Assembly: GCA_013416445.1 (NCBI GenBank)
Contig: JACCER010000006.1
Coordinates: 1 to 64,000 of the forward strand
DNA: 64,000 nt
Source of the DNA: Alcaligenaceae bacterium
GTDB lineage: Bacteria > Pseudomonadota > Gammaproteobacteria > Burkholderiales > Burkholderiaceae_B
Direction: 5' to 3'
Of this stretch, positions 9,586 through 18,227 are shown piece by piece (within the stretch, counting starts at the first letter, position 1; every line of letters begins with the position of its first letter). The translations under genes and the position numbers were made by a program. The notes beneath the pieces are model-generated. The model had not been told where the DNA came from, searched no databases, and saw only the letters and a program-made list of their open reading frames with translations.

Positions 9586-10061
9586 TACAACACTCCCAAT
9601 AACGAAACCTCGATATGCAGGTCGGAGCCCGCCATAGGATGATTGAAGTCAAACAAAGCCGTGCTTGCATCCAATTCTTTTAGCACGCCGGAATAACGTC
9701 CGCCATTGGGAGCGGAGAATTCGACCAGGTCGCCGGGTTCGAACTGCGAATTGGGATCGGCATTTTGGTTCATTGCAGCACGGGTAATGCGCTGCAAGAG
9801 TTCAGGATTGCGTTCGCCATAGGCTTGGGCAGCGGGAAGGTCAAACGAAAAGCGCTCTCCTTCGTGGCGGCCCAGCAAGGCGGCTTCCATGCCTGGCGCC
9901 CATTGGCCCATACCCATTTGCAAAGTGGCCGGACGGCCATCAAAGGTGTTGGCAAACACTGAACCCGCTGCCGGCCCTGTGACCAATTCAATGCGATAGT
10001 GCAGGGTCAGGTAGGAATCGGGGCGGACAAAAGCTTTCACTATGTCGGAAGTAGAGGTCAA
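9585..10061 (-). CDS. fkpB: FKBP-type peptidyl-prolyl isomerase, SlpA type
   Basis: A 158-aa FKBP-fold prolyl isomerase. LTLHYRIEL opens the domain, [21 protein letters not shown] is the FKBP core with the flap insertion, and AYGERNPEL is typical of SlpA/FkpB. It has no signal peptide, so it is cytoplasmic, acting as a folding helper. The reading frame opens with TTG at 10061; a GTG at 10040 is a shorter alternative and neither has a strong ribosome site. It is the first gene of an slpA-ispH pair and is divergent from radC across only 50 bases. Confidence 0.9.
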   Translation of the reverse strand: MTSTSDIVKAFVRPDSYLTLHYRIELVTGPAAGSVFANTFDGRPATLQMGMGQWAPGMEAALLGRHEGERFSFDLPAAQAYGERNPELLQRITRAAMNQNADPNSQFEPGDLVEFSAPNGGRYSGVLKELDASTALFDFNHPMAGSDLHIEVSLLGVL

Positions 10062-10111
10062 AATCTGTCACCGTAGAGGATCGTTACTGATCCCCTATTT
10101 TAGAGCCTCTT

Positions 10112-10789
10112 ATGACACTTCACACGATACCCCTAAAAGCCGAGCGCCCCAGGGAGCGTTTGCTTGCCCACGGCGCCCATGTTTTGACCTCGCCCGAGCT
10201 GCTGGCCATCATCCTGCGCACGGGGATAAAGGGCTGCGATGCCGTCAGTCTGGGGCACCGGCTGATCGAACAGTTCAACGGTTTGCGTGGACTGCTGTCG
10301 GCCGACCCTGAAACCTTGATGGGCATCAAAGGCCTGGGTATGGCCAAAACCTGTGAGCTGCTGGCGATCAATGAATTGAACCGCCGCGCTTTGGAAGAAG
10401 ACCTGAAATCGGGCCAGGCGCTGAACCAGCCACAGCGCGTCAAGCACTATTGCACAGCCAAGCTGGGCCATTTGCGGGTAGAGCATTGCCTGGCGCTCTA
10501 CCTTGACAGCCAGTTTCGTTTGATCACGACCGAAGAAGTGGCTCGTGGAACCCTGACGCAAGCATCCGTCTACCCAAGGGAAGTGATCAAATCCGGCCTG
10601 AAACATCATGCCGCGGCGCTGATACTGGCTCATAATCATCCTTCAGGCGTAGCAGAACCCAGCGAAGCCGACCTGGCGCTGACCCGCCACTTGAAGCATG
10701 CGCTGGCCCTGGTCGATATACGCCTGCTCGACCACCTGATCGTCACGCCGTCCGGCGCCGTATCCCTGGCCGAGCGCGGGCAGATATAA
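10112..10789 (+). CDS. radC: RadC/JAB-domain protein
   Basis: The 225-aa protein has an N-terminal helix-hairpin-helix-like part (PRERLL...LGMAKTCEL, about 12-85) and a C-terminal JAB1/MPN metalloprotease-like domain with HNHPSG (residues about 172-177) and the downstream aspartate in LLDHLIV. RadC was named for a DNA-repair phenotype that was later questioned; its biochemical role is unresolved. It is full length with all metal-ligand residues. It runs divergently from fkpB, and a REP-like repeat follows its stop. Confidence 0.93.
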   Translation: MTLHTIPLKAERPRERLLAHGAHVLTSPELLAIILRTGIKGCDAVSLGHRLIEQFNGLRGLLSADPETLMGIKGLGMAKTCELLAINELNRRALEEDLKSGQALNQPQRVKHYCTAKLGHLRVEHCLALYLDSQFRLITTEEVARGTLTQASVYPREVIKSGLKHHAAALILAHNHPSGVAEPSEADLALTRHLKHALALVDIRLLDHLIVTPSGAVSLAERGQI

Positions 10790-10829
10790 AACCGGATATG
10801 GTCGAATGACATTTACCCTAAGGTTTTCG

Positions 10830-10865
10830 TAGGCCGGATTAGCGTCGGCAGGCGCGTAATCCAAC
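10830..10865 (+). repeat. REP-like palindromic repeat, diverged
   Basis: GTAGGCCGGATTAGCG and GGCGCGTAATCCAAC match the consensus with a few changes. It lies 41 bases after the radC stop and before the rpmE2 promoter. Confidence 0.75.
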
Positions 10866-10936
10866 ACAACAAACATAAAAAAAGCCCAATAGCCCCAAAA
10901 AGATGAGGCCTTTGCACAACTTCAGCCAGATTGAGC

Positions 10937-10966
10937 TTGGTTCCCCCTTCACCCTCATGTTAGAAT
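10937..10966 (+). promoter_or_regulatory. Probable promoter of rpmE2
   Basis: TTGGTT and TAGAAT are separated by 18 bases, about 80 bases before the L31 start codon. The match to the vegetative consensus is fair only. Confidence 0.4.
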
Positions 10967-11045
10967 ACCGCGTTACTTTGGATACGTGGTCAGTACGCTT
11001 ACTGGCTGGCGACCCGCCCTTATGAAGATACAACAGGAATAGATC

Positions 11046-11309
11046 ATGAAAGAAGGCATCCACCCCGAATACCGCGAAGTGGTGTTTCTGGATCAGCAAA
11101 CAGGCAATAAGTTCATTTCGCGCTCGACACTGAACAGCCGCGAAACCGTCGAACACGAAGGCAAGACCTACCCTCTGTTCAAGTGCGAAGTCACATCGGA
11201 ATCACATCCGTTCTACACTGGCGCACAAACGCGCATTGTTGAAACCGGCCGCGTTGAAAAATTCCGTGCCCGCTTTGCCCGCACCACAGGCACAACTCGC
11301 AAGGCTTAG
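11046..11309 (+). CDS. rpmE2: 50S ribosomal protein L31 type B
   Basis: An 87-aa L31 of the type lacking the zinc-binding CxxC pair: it begins [16 protein letters not shown] and includes FISRSTLNS and the HPFYTG segment typical of the B form. Zinc-free L31 paralogues replace the zinc form during zinc limitation in some bacteria, but many betaproteobacteria have only this form. No Zur box was recognised. A terminator hairpin follows the stop by 33 bases. Confidence 0.95.
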   Translation: MKEGIHPEYREVVFLDQQTGNKFISRSTLNSRETVEHEGKTYPLFKCEVTSESHPFYTGAQTRIVETGRVEKFRARFARTTGTTRKA

Positions 11310-11342
11310 TAAGCTCGCAGGGTTCTGCCCTTGTTTGCCAAA

Positions 11343-11365
11343 GGCAGCCTCCGGGCTGCCTTTTT
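11343..11365 (+). terminator. Rho-independent terminator of rpmE2
   Basis: GGCAGCC and GGCTGCC pair perfectly around TCCG and are followed by five T residues. Confidence 0.88.
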
Positions 11366-11406
11366 AATTTAAGATAGCTTAATCTCCCCCAACCAGGGCG
11401 CACCCA

Positions 11407-13161
11407 GTGTCATCGAGCGACTCCCTCTCCACCCCAGCCCGCCTCACGGCAACAGCAACCGTCAAACTGCCCAGGCTCTTCCTGCTGGCCGTAGGCGTCA
11501 TCTATATTCTGGCTGGGCTGTTTTTTCGCGATCCCTGGAAAACCGACGATGTCGTTGGCCTGGCCACCATGTTGACAGCGCTGCACGGCGATGGGTCGGC
11601 CATGCTGCTGCCTCAGGTCGGAACATTAGCCCACGCGCAAGATGGCCCCCTCATCATGTGGGTAGGCGCCTTCAGCATCTGGCTGTTCTCGCCTCTGCTT
11701 GAATACTTCACCACGCCGCTTAATGCCGCCATCATTGCATCGCGCCTGCCCAACCTTTTGTGGTTTGGCCTGCTGACCAGCTCGGTATGGTACGGCAGCT
11801 ACCTTCTGGGCCGACGCCCCGAGCCGCAGCCCCTGGCCCTGCCCTTTGGCGGCGAGCCCACCGTACGCGACTACGGCCGCATGATCGCCGACGCCGCGCT
11901 ACTGCTTATCGTCGCCACGGTAGGCATATTGTGGCGCATGCATGAAACCTCTGAAGTACCAGCGCTAATTGCCTTCCAGGCGCTTGCCTTCTATGCCGTA
12001 GCCCGCATGCTCGACAAGCCCGCGTCCGGCTCTGTCGTACTTGGCCTGGCCCTTGGCGCCGCCTTCCTGACGCGCGGCTGGATAGGCGCCTTGCCCATCA
12101 TGCTGGCAGTACCCTTTTGCTTCCAGCCACGCAGTGTCTTATGGCAAGAAAAAAAGTGGTTGTTCATCACTGCGGTGATAAGCGCAAGCATGGCGCTGCT
12201 ATGGTGGATCCCGGCCAAACACACCAGTAGCTACTGGGCGCAAAACTGGTGGCTCTGGAACATACAGTCATTCAGTTGGCCGCGATACAAAGTCGTGGCC
12301 AGCATGCTGCGCGACCTGCCCTGGTTTTTATGGCCTACCTGGCCATTTGCGCTACTGGCATTATGGCGCTGGCGCCTGTGGCTGGCCGCCCCCCACATCT
12401 GGATCCCCCTGATGTTTCTGGCGTGGCCACTGATCACCATGCTTTTTCTGGCTGATGTCTTCGAGCCCGAATACAGCCTGACAGCCATACCTGCCGCCGT
12501 GCTGGCCGCCTTTGCCTTGCCAACACTGCGTCGTGGCGTCGTCAACTCGCTGGACTGGTTCGCAGTAATGTGCTTTTCGCTGACAACCGCCACGGTATGG
12601 CTGGGCTGGATTGCCCTGCAAACCGGCTGGCCACGTCAAATCTCCCACAACATTGCGCGCCAGACTGCCGGCTACGAGGCCTATGTTTCATGGCCGGCGC
12701 TGCTTATAGCCAGTTGCGGCACCTTGGCCTGGATCGCCTTGGTGCGCTGGCGGCTGCATAGCAAGCCGGTTGCACTTTGGCGTGGCACAGTGTTGTCGGC
12801 AGGCGGCCTGATCGTAACCTGGCTGATGCTGGTTACCTTATGGATGCCCGTGCTCGACTACGTGCGCAGCTACCGCGACGTATCGGCGCAACTGGCTTCA
12901 GCCCTGGACACCTACAAAAAACCCAATGAATGCATACGCGCCCTCGCCATGGGTACGGGCCAGCGGGCTTCATTTCTGGTTTTTAACGGCATCAATTTCA
13001 GCTACGACTCGACATGCACTCTGGTGGTGCAACAAACCTCGCCGCAAAGCGTGGCCAACGGCTCAGCCGCCTACTCCGATACCGGCAAGGTATTGTGGCA
13101 CGGCAAGCGCGGCGCCGACCGCCATGAAATGTTCCGCCTATTACGCATCGGCCAAGAATGA
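11407..13161 (+). CDS. Membrane glycosyltransferase, ArnT/PMT (GT39/GT83) family
   Basis: A 584-aa polytopic membrane protein starting with GTG. The first loop contains FFRDPWKTDDV (about 39-49), with the acidic residues expected of the catalytic loop in dolichyl/undecaprenyl-phosphate sugar transferases, and about a dozen hydrophobic segments follow with a soluble C-terminal domain from about residue 490. Relatives such as ArnT move a lipid-linked sugar onto lipid A or proteins in the periplasm. Donor and acceptor cannot be told from the sequence. Its stop overlaps the MATE start by four bases (ATGA), so the two genes were built as an operon. Confidence 0.85.
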   Translation: MSSSDSLSTPARLTATATVKLPRLFLLAVGVIYILAGLFFRDPWKTDDVVGLATMLTALHGDGSAMLLPQVGTLAHAQDGPLIMWVGAFSIWLFSPLLEYFTTPLNAAIIASRLPNLLWFGLLTSSVWYGSYLLGRRPEPQPLALPFGGEPTVRDYGRMIADAALLLIVATVGILWRMHETSEVPALIAFQALAFYAVARMLDKPASGSVVLGLALGAAFLTRGWIGALPIMLAVPFCFQPRSVLWQEKKWLFITAVISASMALLWWIPAKHTSSYWAQNWWLWNIQSFSWPRYKVVASMLRDLPWFLWPTWPFALLALWRWRLWLAAPHIWIPLMFLAWPLITMLFLADVFEPEYSLTAIPAAVLAAFALPTLRRGVVNSLDWFAVMCFSLTTATVWLGWIALQTGWPRQISHNIARQTAGYEAYVSWPALLIASCGTLAWIALVRWRLHSKPVALWRGTVLSAGGLIVTWLMLVTLWMPVLDYVRSYRDVSAQLASALDTYKKPNECIRALAMGTGQRASFLVFNGINFSYDSTCTLVVQQTSPQSVANGSAAYSDTGKVLWHGKRGADRHEMFRLLRIGQE

Positions 13162-14571
13162 CGCCATCCTCCCTTGAATCCAGGGGTTTCGGGTTTTACA
13201 TAAAAGAAATCCTGCGCCAGGCCTGGCCCGTACTGATCAGTTCATGGGCCAGCATCGCGTTCGGAGTTATCGATACAGCGATGGCCGGCCATGCCAGCGC
13301 GGCCGATCTTCAAGCCATGGCGCTGGCCGCGTCTATTTACATTACGGTATTCGTGGGCCTGATGGGCGTAGTCCATGCCTTGATCCCCATTATTGCCCAA
13401 CATTTTGGCGGCCAACGCTATCTTGACGTGGGCCGCGCCTGGGGGCAGGGAGTCTGGCTGGCCCTGGGCCTGTCGGCCATAGGCGCGGCGACCATGCTCT
13501 TCCCTAATGCCTGGCTGGCCTGGTCCGGAGACGTCGAACCCGCAGTGCGCAGCGGCATTACCTGGTATTTACGTGCACTGATCCTGGCGCTACCCGCCGC
13601 GCTTATCTTTCGCACCGTCTATGCCCTGAGCACAGCCGTGTCGCGCCCCAAGATCATCATGGCCATCAACCTGGTCAGCATCGTCTTCAAGCTTGTCTTC
13701 AACTGGATATTCATGTTCGGCAAACTGGGCGCACCCGCCATGGGGGCAGCCGGGGCCGGACTGTCTACCGCCGTAGTCGGATGGATGACTCTGGCGGCCG
13801 GCATATGGGCGATTCGTCACGACTCCTATTTACTTGCGCTTCAAGCTGCACATCGGCATCCCGCACTGGCCCAGCCTGAAAGAACTATTGCGCCTGGGCA
13901 TCCCCATGGGGGCTTCGTACCTGATAGAAATCTGCTCCTTCAGCTTCATGGCTTTGCTGGTTGCACGCGAAGGCATGTTCGTCACGGGCGGACATCAAAT
14001 CATGTCCAACCTGGCCGCCTTGTGCTACATGATGCCGATGGCGGTCGGCATTGCCAGCGCATCGCTGACTGCTCAGGCCATAGGAGCGCGCGACATGGCC
14101 AAGGCACGCAAAACCGGCATGGCCGGTATCGTCGTTGTGGCGACCGGTGCAGGCCTTACCGTGCTGATGCTCATTGCTGGAAAATCACTGATTCTCCGCG
14201 CTTATACCGATGACCTCCAGGTTGCTGCTGTCGCTGCCGCGCTGTTGCAGTTGCTGCCCTGGTTTCATTTGTCCGACGCCATGCAGTGCATAGGTTCTTA
14301 TCTGCTGCGCGCCTACAAGGTCGCCGTCGTGCCTTTGCTGCTACAGGTCGTGGCATTGACAGGGCTGGGCCTGGTGGGCGGCTGGTGGCTGGGCTTTGGT
14401 CCAGCGGCGGGCGCCCTGCAACCAGTCATCAGCTATATCATGCCCGGCGCGCCAGTGGGCGCCGCCAGCATGTGGCTGATGGCGCTGACCGGCCTCAGCC
14501 TGTCGGCCGCCCTGCTGTTTCTTTGGTATGGGCACATCGTCAGGTTATATGCGCGGCGCATGGGCACGTAG
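13158..14571 (+). pseudogene. MATE-family multidrug exporter split by a +1 frameshift
   Basis: Reading from 13158 gives the first half of a MATE (NorM-like) cation-coupled drug exporter (EILRQAWPVLISSWAS, membrane segments to about residue 224, ending RHDSY). The second half continues one frame over from 13831 (YLRFKLHIGIPHW...) to the stop at 14571. Removing one T from the TTT run at 13829-13831 restores a continuous reading of about 470 residues with ...HDSYYLRFKLHIG, the usual family length of 440-480. It is therefore a recent frameshift, a sequencing error, or, less likely, programmed slippage. The final TAG stop is inside a REP-like repeat. Confidence 0.85.
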
Positions 14572-14601
14572 GCTGGGTCAGCGCAAAGCGCGTAATCCGA
14601 C
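14568..14601 (+). repeat. REP-like repeat overlapping the MATE stop codon
   Basis: GTAGGCTGGGTCAGCGC and GCGCGTAATCCGAC flank AAA. The TAG at 14569-14571, which ends the MATE reading frame, is part of the repeat's GTAGG start. It lies between convergent MATE and proV. Confidence 0.75.
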
Positions 14602-14676
14602 AAAACCACATTACGTCCAAGCGCCGTTACCCTCATATACAAGCACATACCCCGCCCAGTGTCGCCACCCGACGTG

Positions 14677-15939
14677 CTATGCCGCCGTCCGGTGCGCCAC
14701 TTGCGCTCGTTCAGCCTCGTCTGCAACGGCGTCAGCCGCGGAAACCCCTGCGGCATCACCTTCGATCACCGGCGTGACCAGTTCCACCACCTTGCTGCGC
14801 GACAACATGCCCAGGAACTCGTTGTTATCCCCCGTTACCGCCAGCGGTTCAGTGCTGCGCAACATACGGCCCAACACTTCATCGAGCCCCGCCGTAGCCG
14901 GAATCGATGCCATATCCTCGACATAACGTGCAATGTCGCGTGCGCCGTCCCGCACAGCACGCTCGGCCGCAGAACGCGTCAATACACCGGCCAACCTCTT
15001 GCCATCAAGCACCGCAGTGTAATCAAAACGGCGCGCAGCCATGCGTTCGACCGCGTGCATGGGCCGCGAGCGCATGGTAAGCGTCAGCGAAGGCTCGTTG
15101 CAGGCGTGCACCGCATTGAGCACTTTGCTGCGATTCACATCCTGCAAGAACGACTGCACGTAATCGTCGGCAGGTGCCAGCAAGATATCTTCGGGCGTAC
15201 CTTCCTGCACCAGTTCGCCATCTTTGAGTATGGCTATACGATTGCCCAGCCGCAGCGCTTCATCCAGATCATGCGTAATAAACACAATGGTCTTGTTCAA
15301 CTGCGCTTGCAACTGCAACAACTGATCCTGCATTTCCCGCCGTATCAAGGGATCCAGGGCGGAAAACGCCTCGTCCATCAGTAGAATCTCTGCGTCGGTG
15401 GCCAAGGCGCGTGCCAGGCCAACGCGCTGCTGCATACCGCCGGACAATTGGTGCGGATACTGGTTCTCGAAGCCAACCAGGCCCACCTGCTCGAGCCAAT
15501 GCTGGGCGCGTTCACGACGCTCTTGCTTGCCCAGGCCCTGGACTTGCAGGCCGTAAGCCACGTTCTCGATCACGGTACGATGAGGAAACAAGCCGAAACG
15601 CTGGAATACCATGCTCATTTTCTGTTGCCGGAATTTTTCCAGCGCAGTTTTGCCCAGCGTGACCACATCAACACCATCGACCAGTATCTGGCCGGCACTG
15701 GGTTCGATCAGGCGATTGAAATGCCGGATCAGGGTCGATTTCCCCGAGCCCGACAAGCCCATGATGACATAGATGCTGCCCTCTTCGATGGACAGACTAA
15801 TATTGCGCAAGCCCAGGGTATGCCCGCTTTTGGCCAGCAATTCTTCCTTGCTGATACCGGCGCGAGCCTCATCCAGCCAGCGCTCGGGCTTGGGTCCGAA
15901 TATTTTGAAAATATTGCGCACTTCTATTTTGGTTGTCAT
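14677..15939 (-). CDS. proV: Glycine betaine/proline ABC transporter ATP-binding protein
   Basis: The 420-aa ATPase of an osmoprotectant importer. It shows Walker A GLSGSGKST (61-69), the signature LSGGMQQRV, Walker B ILLMDEAFSALDP and an H-loop, then two CBS-like repeats in the last 130 residues (for example RRFDYTAVLDGKRLAGVLTR), which in OpuA sense ionic strength. The start at 15939 has AAAGGAG seven bases upstream; the longer frame to 16002 overlaps proW and is not favoured. It is last in a proX-proW-proV operon, one base after the proW stop. Confidence 0.94.
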   Translation of the reverse strand: MTTKIEVRNIFKIFGPKPERWLDEARAGISKEELLAKSGHTLGLRNISLSIEEGSIYVIMGLSGSGKSTLIRHFNRLIEPSAGQILVDGVDVVTLGKTALEKFRQQKMSMVFQRFGLFPHRTVIENVAYGLQVQGLGKQERRERAQHWLEQVGLVGFENQYPHQLSGGMQQRVGLARALATDAEILLMDEAFSALDPLIRREMQDQLLQLQAQLNKTIVFITHDLDEALRLGNRIAILKDGELVQEGTPEDILLAPADDYVQSFLQDVNRSKVLNAVHACNEPSLTLTMRSRPMHAVERMAARRFDYTAVLDGKRLAGVLTRSAAERAVRDGARDIARYVEDMASIPATAGLDEVLGRMLRSTEPLAVTGDNNEFLGMLSRSKVVELVTPVIEGDAAGVSAADAVADEAERAQVAHRTAA

Positions 15940-15940
15940 G

Positions 15941-16792
15941 TCAGGCTCCTTTGCGCTGGCGCTGTCCGAAAGCCTGCGTAATGCGGTCAAAAATAATGGC
16001 AAGTATCACGATGCCCAGGCCGGCCAGCACACCCCGGCCCACCTGCAGGCGGTTGATCCCCTGCAAGACTTCGTAGCCCAGCCCCCGCACACCTATCATG
16101 GAAGCAATCACCACCATGGCCAGAGCCATCATGGTGGTTTGGTTGATACCAGCCATGATATTGGGCATGGCCAGCGGCAATTGCACACCAAACAGTTGCT
16201 TGACCCGGTTCGCGCCAAAGGCCCGCGACGCTTCCAGCACCTCGCTGTCGACCAGGCGTATGCCCAGGTCAGTCAGGCGTATGACGGGCGGCACGGCATA
16301 AATAACCGTGGCGAAAATCGCTGCGATCTTGCCCAGGTTGAACAGCATCACGACGGGAATCAAATAAACAAAACTGGGCATGGTCTGCATGACATCAAGT
16401 ATGGGCAGCATGATACTGCGCACCCACTTGAAACTGGCCATCATGATGCCCACCGGTATGCCTATGGCGACTGACAGGAAAACCGCCACTATCATCAGCG
16501 ACAAGGTTTGCATGGCCGCATCCCACAGGCCAATGGCGCCAATCAGGCACAACATAAAGCCTATGCCCAGCGTAAAGGCGAAACGACGGCTGGCTAGCCA
16601 TGCCAGCCCCATTACCACAAGAACCACAGACCACCAGGGCGAATAGCGCACCACCTGATCCATCCAGATCAGCAGGTCGAGCAATGGCTGGGTAAGTGCG
16701 CGCAAAAGATCAGAATAGTTGGAAACAATTCCACCTACAAAGTCGTCAATGGGCGCGCGCAGCGCTCGAGGCGCAATAATTTCCGGAAACAT
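15941..16792 (-). CDS. proW: Glycine betaine/proline ABC transporter permease
   Basis: The 283-aa product has about six to seven membrane segments and the binding-protein-dependent permease loop EASRAFGANRVKQLFGVQLPLAMPNIMAGI (shown in part: EASRAFGANRVKQLFGVQLP), which docks on the ATPase. It is the membrane channel of a ProU/OpuA-type osmolyte importer. The ATG at 16792 is preceded by GGAG; a longer frame would read through the REP-like repeat and is rejected. Between proX and proW are 115 bases holding that repeat, which could lower proW and proV expression relative to proX. Confidence 0.93.
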   Translation of the reverse strand: MFPEIIAPRALRAPIDDFVGGIVSNYSDLLRALTQPLLDLLIWMDQVVRYSPWWSVVLVVMGLAWLASRRFAFTLGIGFMLCLIGAIGLWDAAMQTLSLMIVAVFLSVAIGIPVGIMMASFKWVRSIMLPILDVMQTMPSFVYLIPVVMLFNLGKIAAIFATVIYAVPPVIRLTDLGIRLVDSEVLEASRAFGANRVKQLFGVQLPLAMPNIMAGINQTTMMALAMVVIASMIGVRGLGYEVLQGINRLQVGRGVLAGLGIVILAIIFDRITQAFGQRQRKGA

Positions 16793-16839
16793 AAAATCAA
16801 CTCCATAAAACTCGTTACTTAACCTTCGCAGCTTCGCGG

Positions 16840-16876
16840 GTCGGATTACTGCGCTAATGCGCCTAATCCGACCTAC
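16840..16876 (-). repeat. REP-like repeat inside the proXWV operon
   Basis: Arms GTCGGATTACTGCGC and GCGCCTAATCCGACCTAC pair around a short loop. This is one of the few copies inside an operon, between the binding-protein gene and the permease gene. Confidence 0.82.
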
Positions 16877-16907
16877 GAACACGCCAAGCAAATACCATTC
16901 AAGAGTG

Positions 16908-17972
16908 CTATAGAGCTGCTTTTACACGCGCAGCCACATCAGCGGGCAACCAGGCCGCCCAGATATCGCTTTCGTTTTCAAGAAACCATTTGGCTACGTC
17001 AGACGGTTCGCCTTCGGTTTCTTCCATATGGGCCATCACCTTGTCCATCATCGGCAGAGGCACGGCAACCTTGGACAGAAACTCGGTCAGCTTAGGCGCT
17101 TCCTGTGTGAACTTGGTTGTTACTGCCGTGAAGACCGGGTTTTCCGGATAGGCCGAAGGCTGTGGATCGGCGCAATCAGGATTGGTCAGGCAGGCGTGCT
17201 TTTCTTTGTCGTAGGCAGGCAAATCAAGCTTGACCAGATCCATGGAACCCACCAGCGGCGTGGGGTACCAGTAGTAGAAAACAATATTTTCCTTGCGCTT
17301 GTATGCGGCGGCAAGAGCGGCTTTTTGCGTGGCGCCCGTGCCTGGCGAAAACAGGGTAAACGTATCGCCCAGTTTTAGCGCCTTAAACAGATTGCCGCTG
17401 ACCACTTCGCAACCCCATCCGGCCGGGCAACCATAGAACCGCCCTTTGGTGGGTTCTTCGGGGTCTTTGAATTCATCTTTGAATTTGGGCAGGTCGGATG
17501 CCGATTTCAGGCCAGGCAGGCGTTCGGCGGTGTAACGCGGGATGAACCAGGCTTCGCCGCCCATGTAGATATCGCCTATACGCTTGACCTTGCCGCTGGC
17601 TTCGGCCTTGGCCCATGGTTCGGCAACGCTATTCAGCCAGATCTCGGTATTGATGTCGAGGTCGCCGCGTTCCAGTGCTGCCAGGGCAGGCAAGGTTTCG
17701 GTGGGCAAGACCTCGGATTTGCAGCCATAGCCCTTATCGGCGATATAGCGCTCGACCTCGACCAGCACCAGGTTGGACTCCCAGTTCATGCCGCCAAACT
17801 TAATTGGCCGATTGATTTCACATTGAGGGGGTTCGGCTGCCTGGGCAAGGCTGCCTACTGCGATAAAAGCGAACAGGCTGGTGGCAAGGCCAAAGCCCAG
17901 GGCAATTCGCTTAAACGATAAAGGCGCATTTATCGAGAACGCGCTTTGAGAGGGGGATTCAAGTAAAGACAT
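16908..17972 (-). CDS. proX: Glycine betaine/proline ABC transporter substrate-binding protein
   Basis: A 354-aa exported OpuAC/ProX-type binding protein. After a long signal region (about 1-47, ending AQAAEPP) the mature part opens with INRPIKFGGMNWESNL and contains WFIPRYTAERLPGL and YYWYPTPLVGSMDLVKLDLP; its tryptophans and tyrosines could form the aromatic cage for quaternary ammonium ligands. The ATG at 17972 has AAGGAGG ten bases upstream. It is first in the operon, and its upstream region carries a perfect 7-3-7 palindrome that could be the control site. The ligand (betaine, carnitine, choline or proline) is not settled. Confidence 0.92.
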   Translation of the reverse strand: MSLLESPSQSAFSINAPLSFKRIALGFGLATSLFAFIAVGSLAQAAEPPQCEINRPIKFGGMNWESNLVLVEVERYIADKGYGCKSEVLPTETLPALAALERGDLDINTEIWLNSVAEPWAKAEASGKVKRIGDIYMGGEAWFIPRYTAERLPGLKSASDLPKFKDEFKDPEEPTKGRFYGCPAGWGCEVVSGNLFKALKLGDTFTLFSPGTGATQKAALAAAYKRKENIVFYYWYPTPLVGSMDLVKLDLPAYDKEKHACLTNPDCADPQPSAYPENPVFTAVTTKFTQEAPKLTEFLSKVAVPLPMMDKVMAHMEETEGEPSDVAKWFLENESDIWAAWLPADVAARVKAAL

Positions 17973-18089
17973 GGCTTTTTGCCTCCTTAAGTGACTTGGA
18001 CGCACCAAATAATGCTACTGAGGTGCGCCAGGGCTAAGGGGGTGTGCGGAAGACGGAATACCGCCGATACATACCGACACTAGCGTGAA

Positions 18090-18106
18090 AAGTACAAAAT
18101 GTACTT
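18090..18106. promoter_or_regulatory. Perfect palindrome upstream of proX, candidate operator
   Basis: AAGTACA-AAA-TGTACTT is a perfect 7-3-7 inverted repeat about 120 bases before the proX start, in a non-coding stretch. No protein is assigned to it. Confidence 0.5.
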
Positions 18107-18155
18107 ATTGACAGGTATTGGGACCGCAACGGGTAACCCATACGCTAATTGATTC

Positions 18156-18169
18156 AAACGATAACGTTT
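18156..18169. promoter_or_regulatory. Inverted repeat AAACG-ATAA-CGTTT
   Basis: A 5-4-5 palindrome in the proX-cfa intergenic region, of the CG-centred style used by LacI-family repressors; with the site at 18090 it gives two candidate operators within 80 bases. Function unknown. Confidence 0.3.
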
Positions 18170-18203
18170 CGAGCAGTTTACGGGAAACCAACTGTAATTG
18201 AAA

Positions 18204-18221
18204 CCCAGGCAATTACCTGGG
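18204..18221 (-). terminator. Possible weak terminator of cfa
   Basis: CCCAGG and CCTGGG pair perfectly around six bases just after the cfa stop; only a short T-rich tract follows on the minus strand. Confidence 0.4.
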
Positions 18222-18227
18222 AGTATG

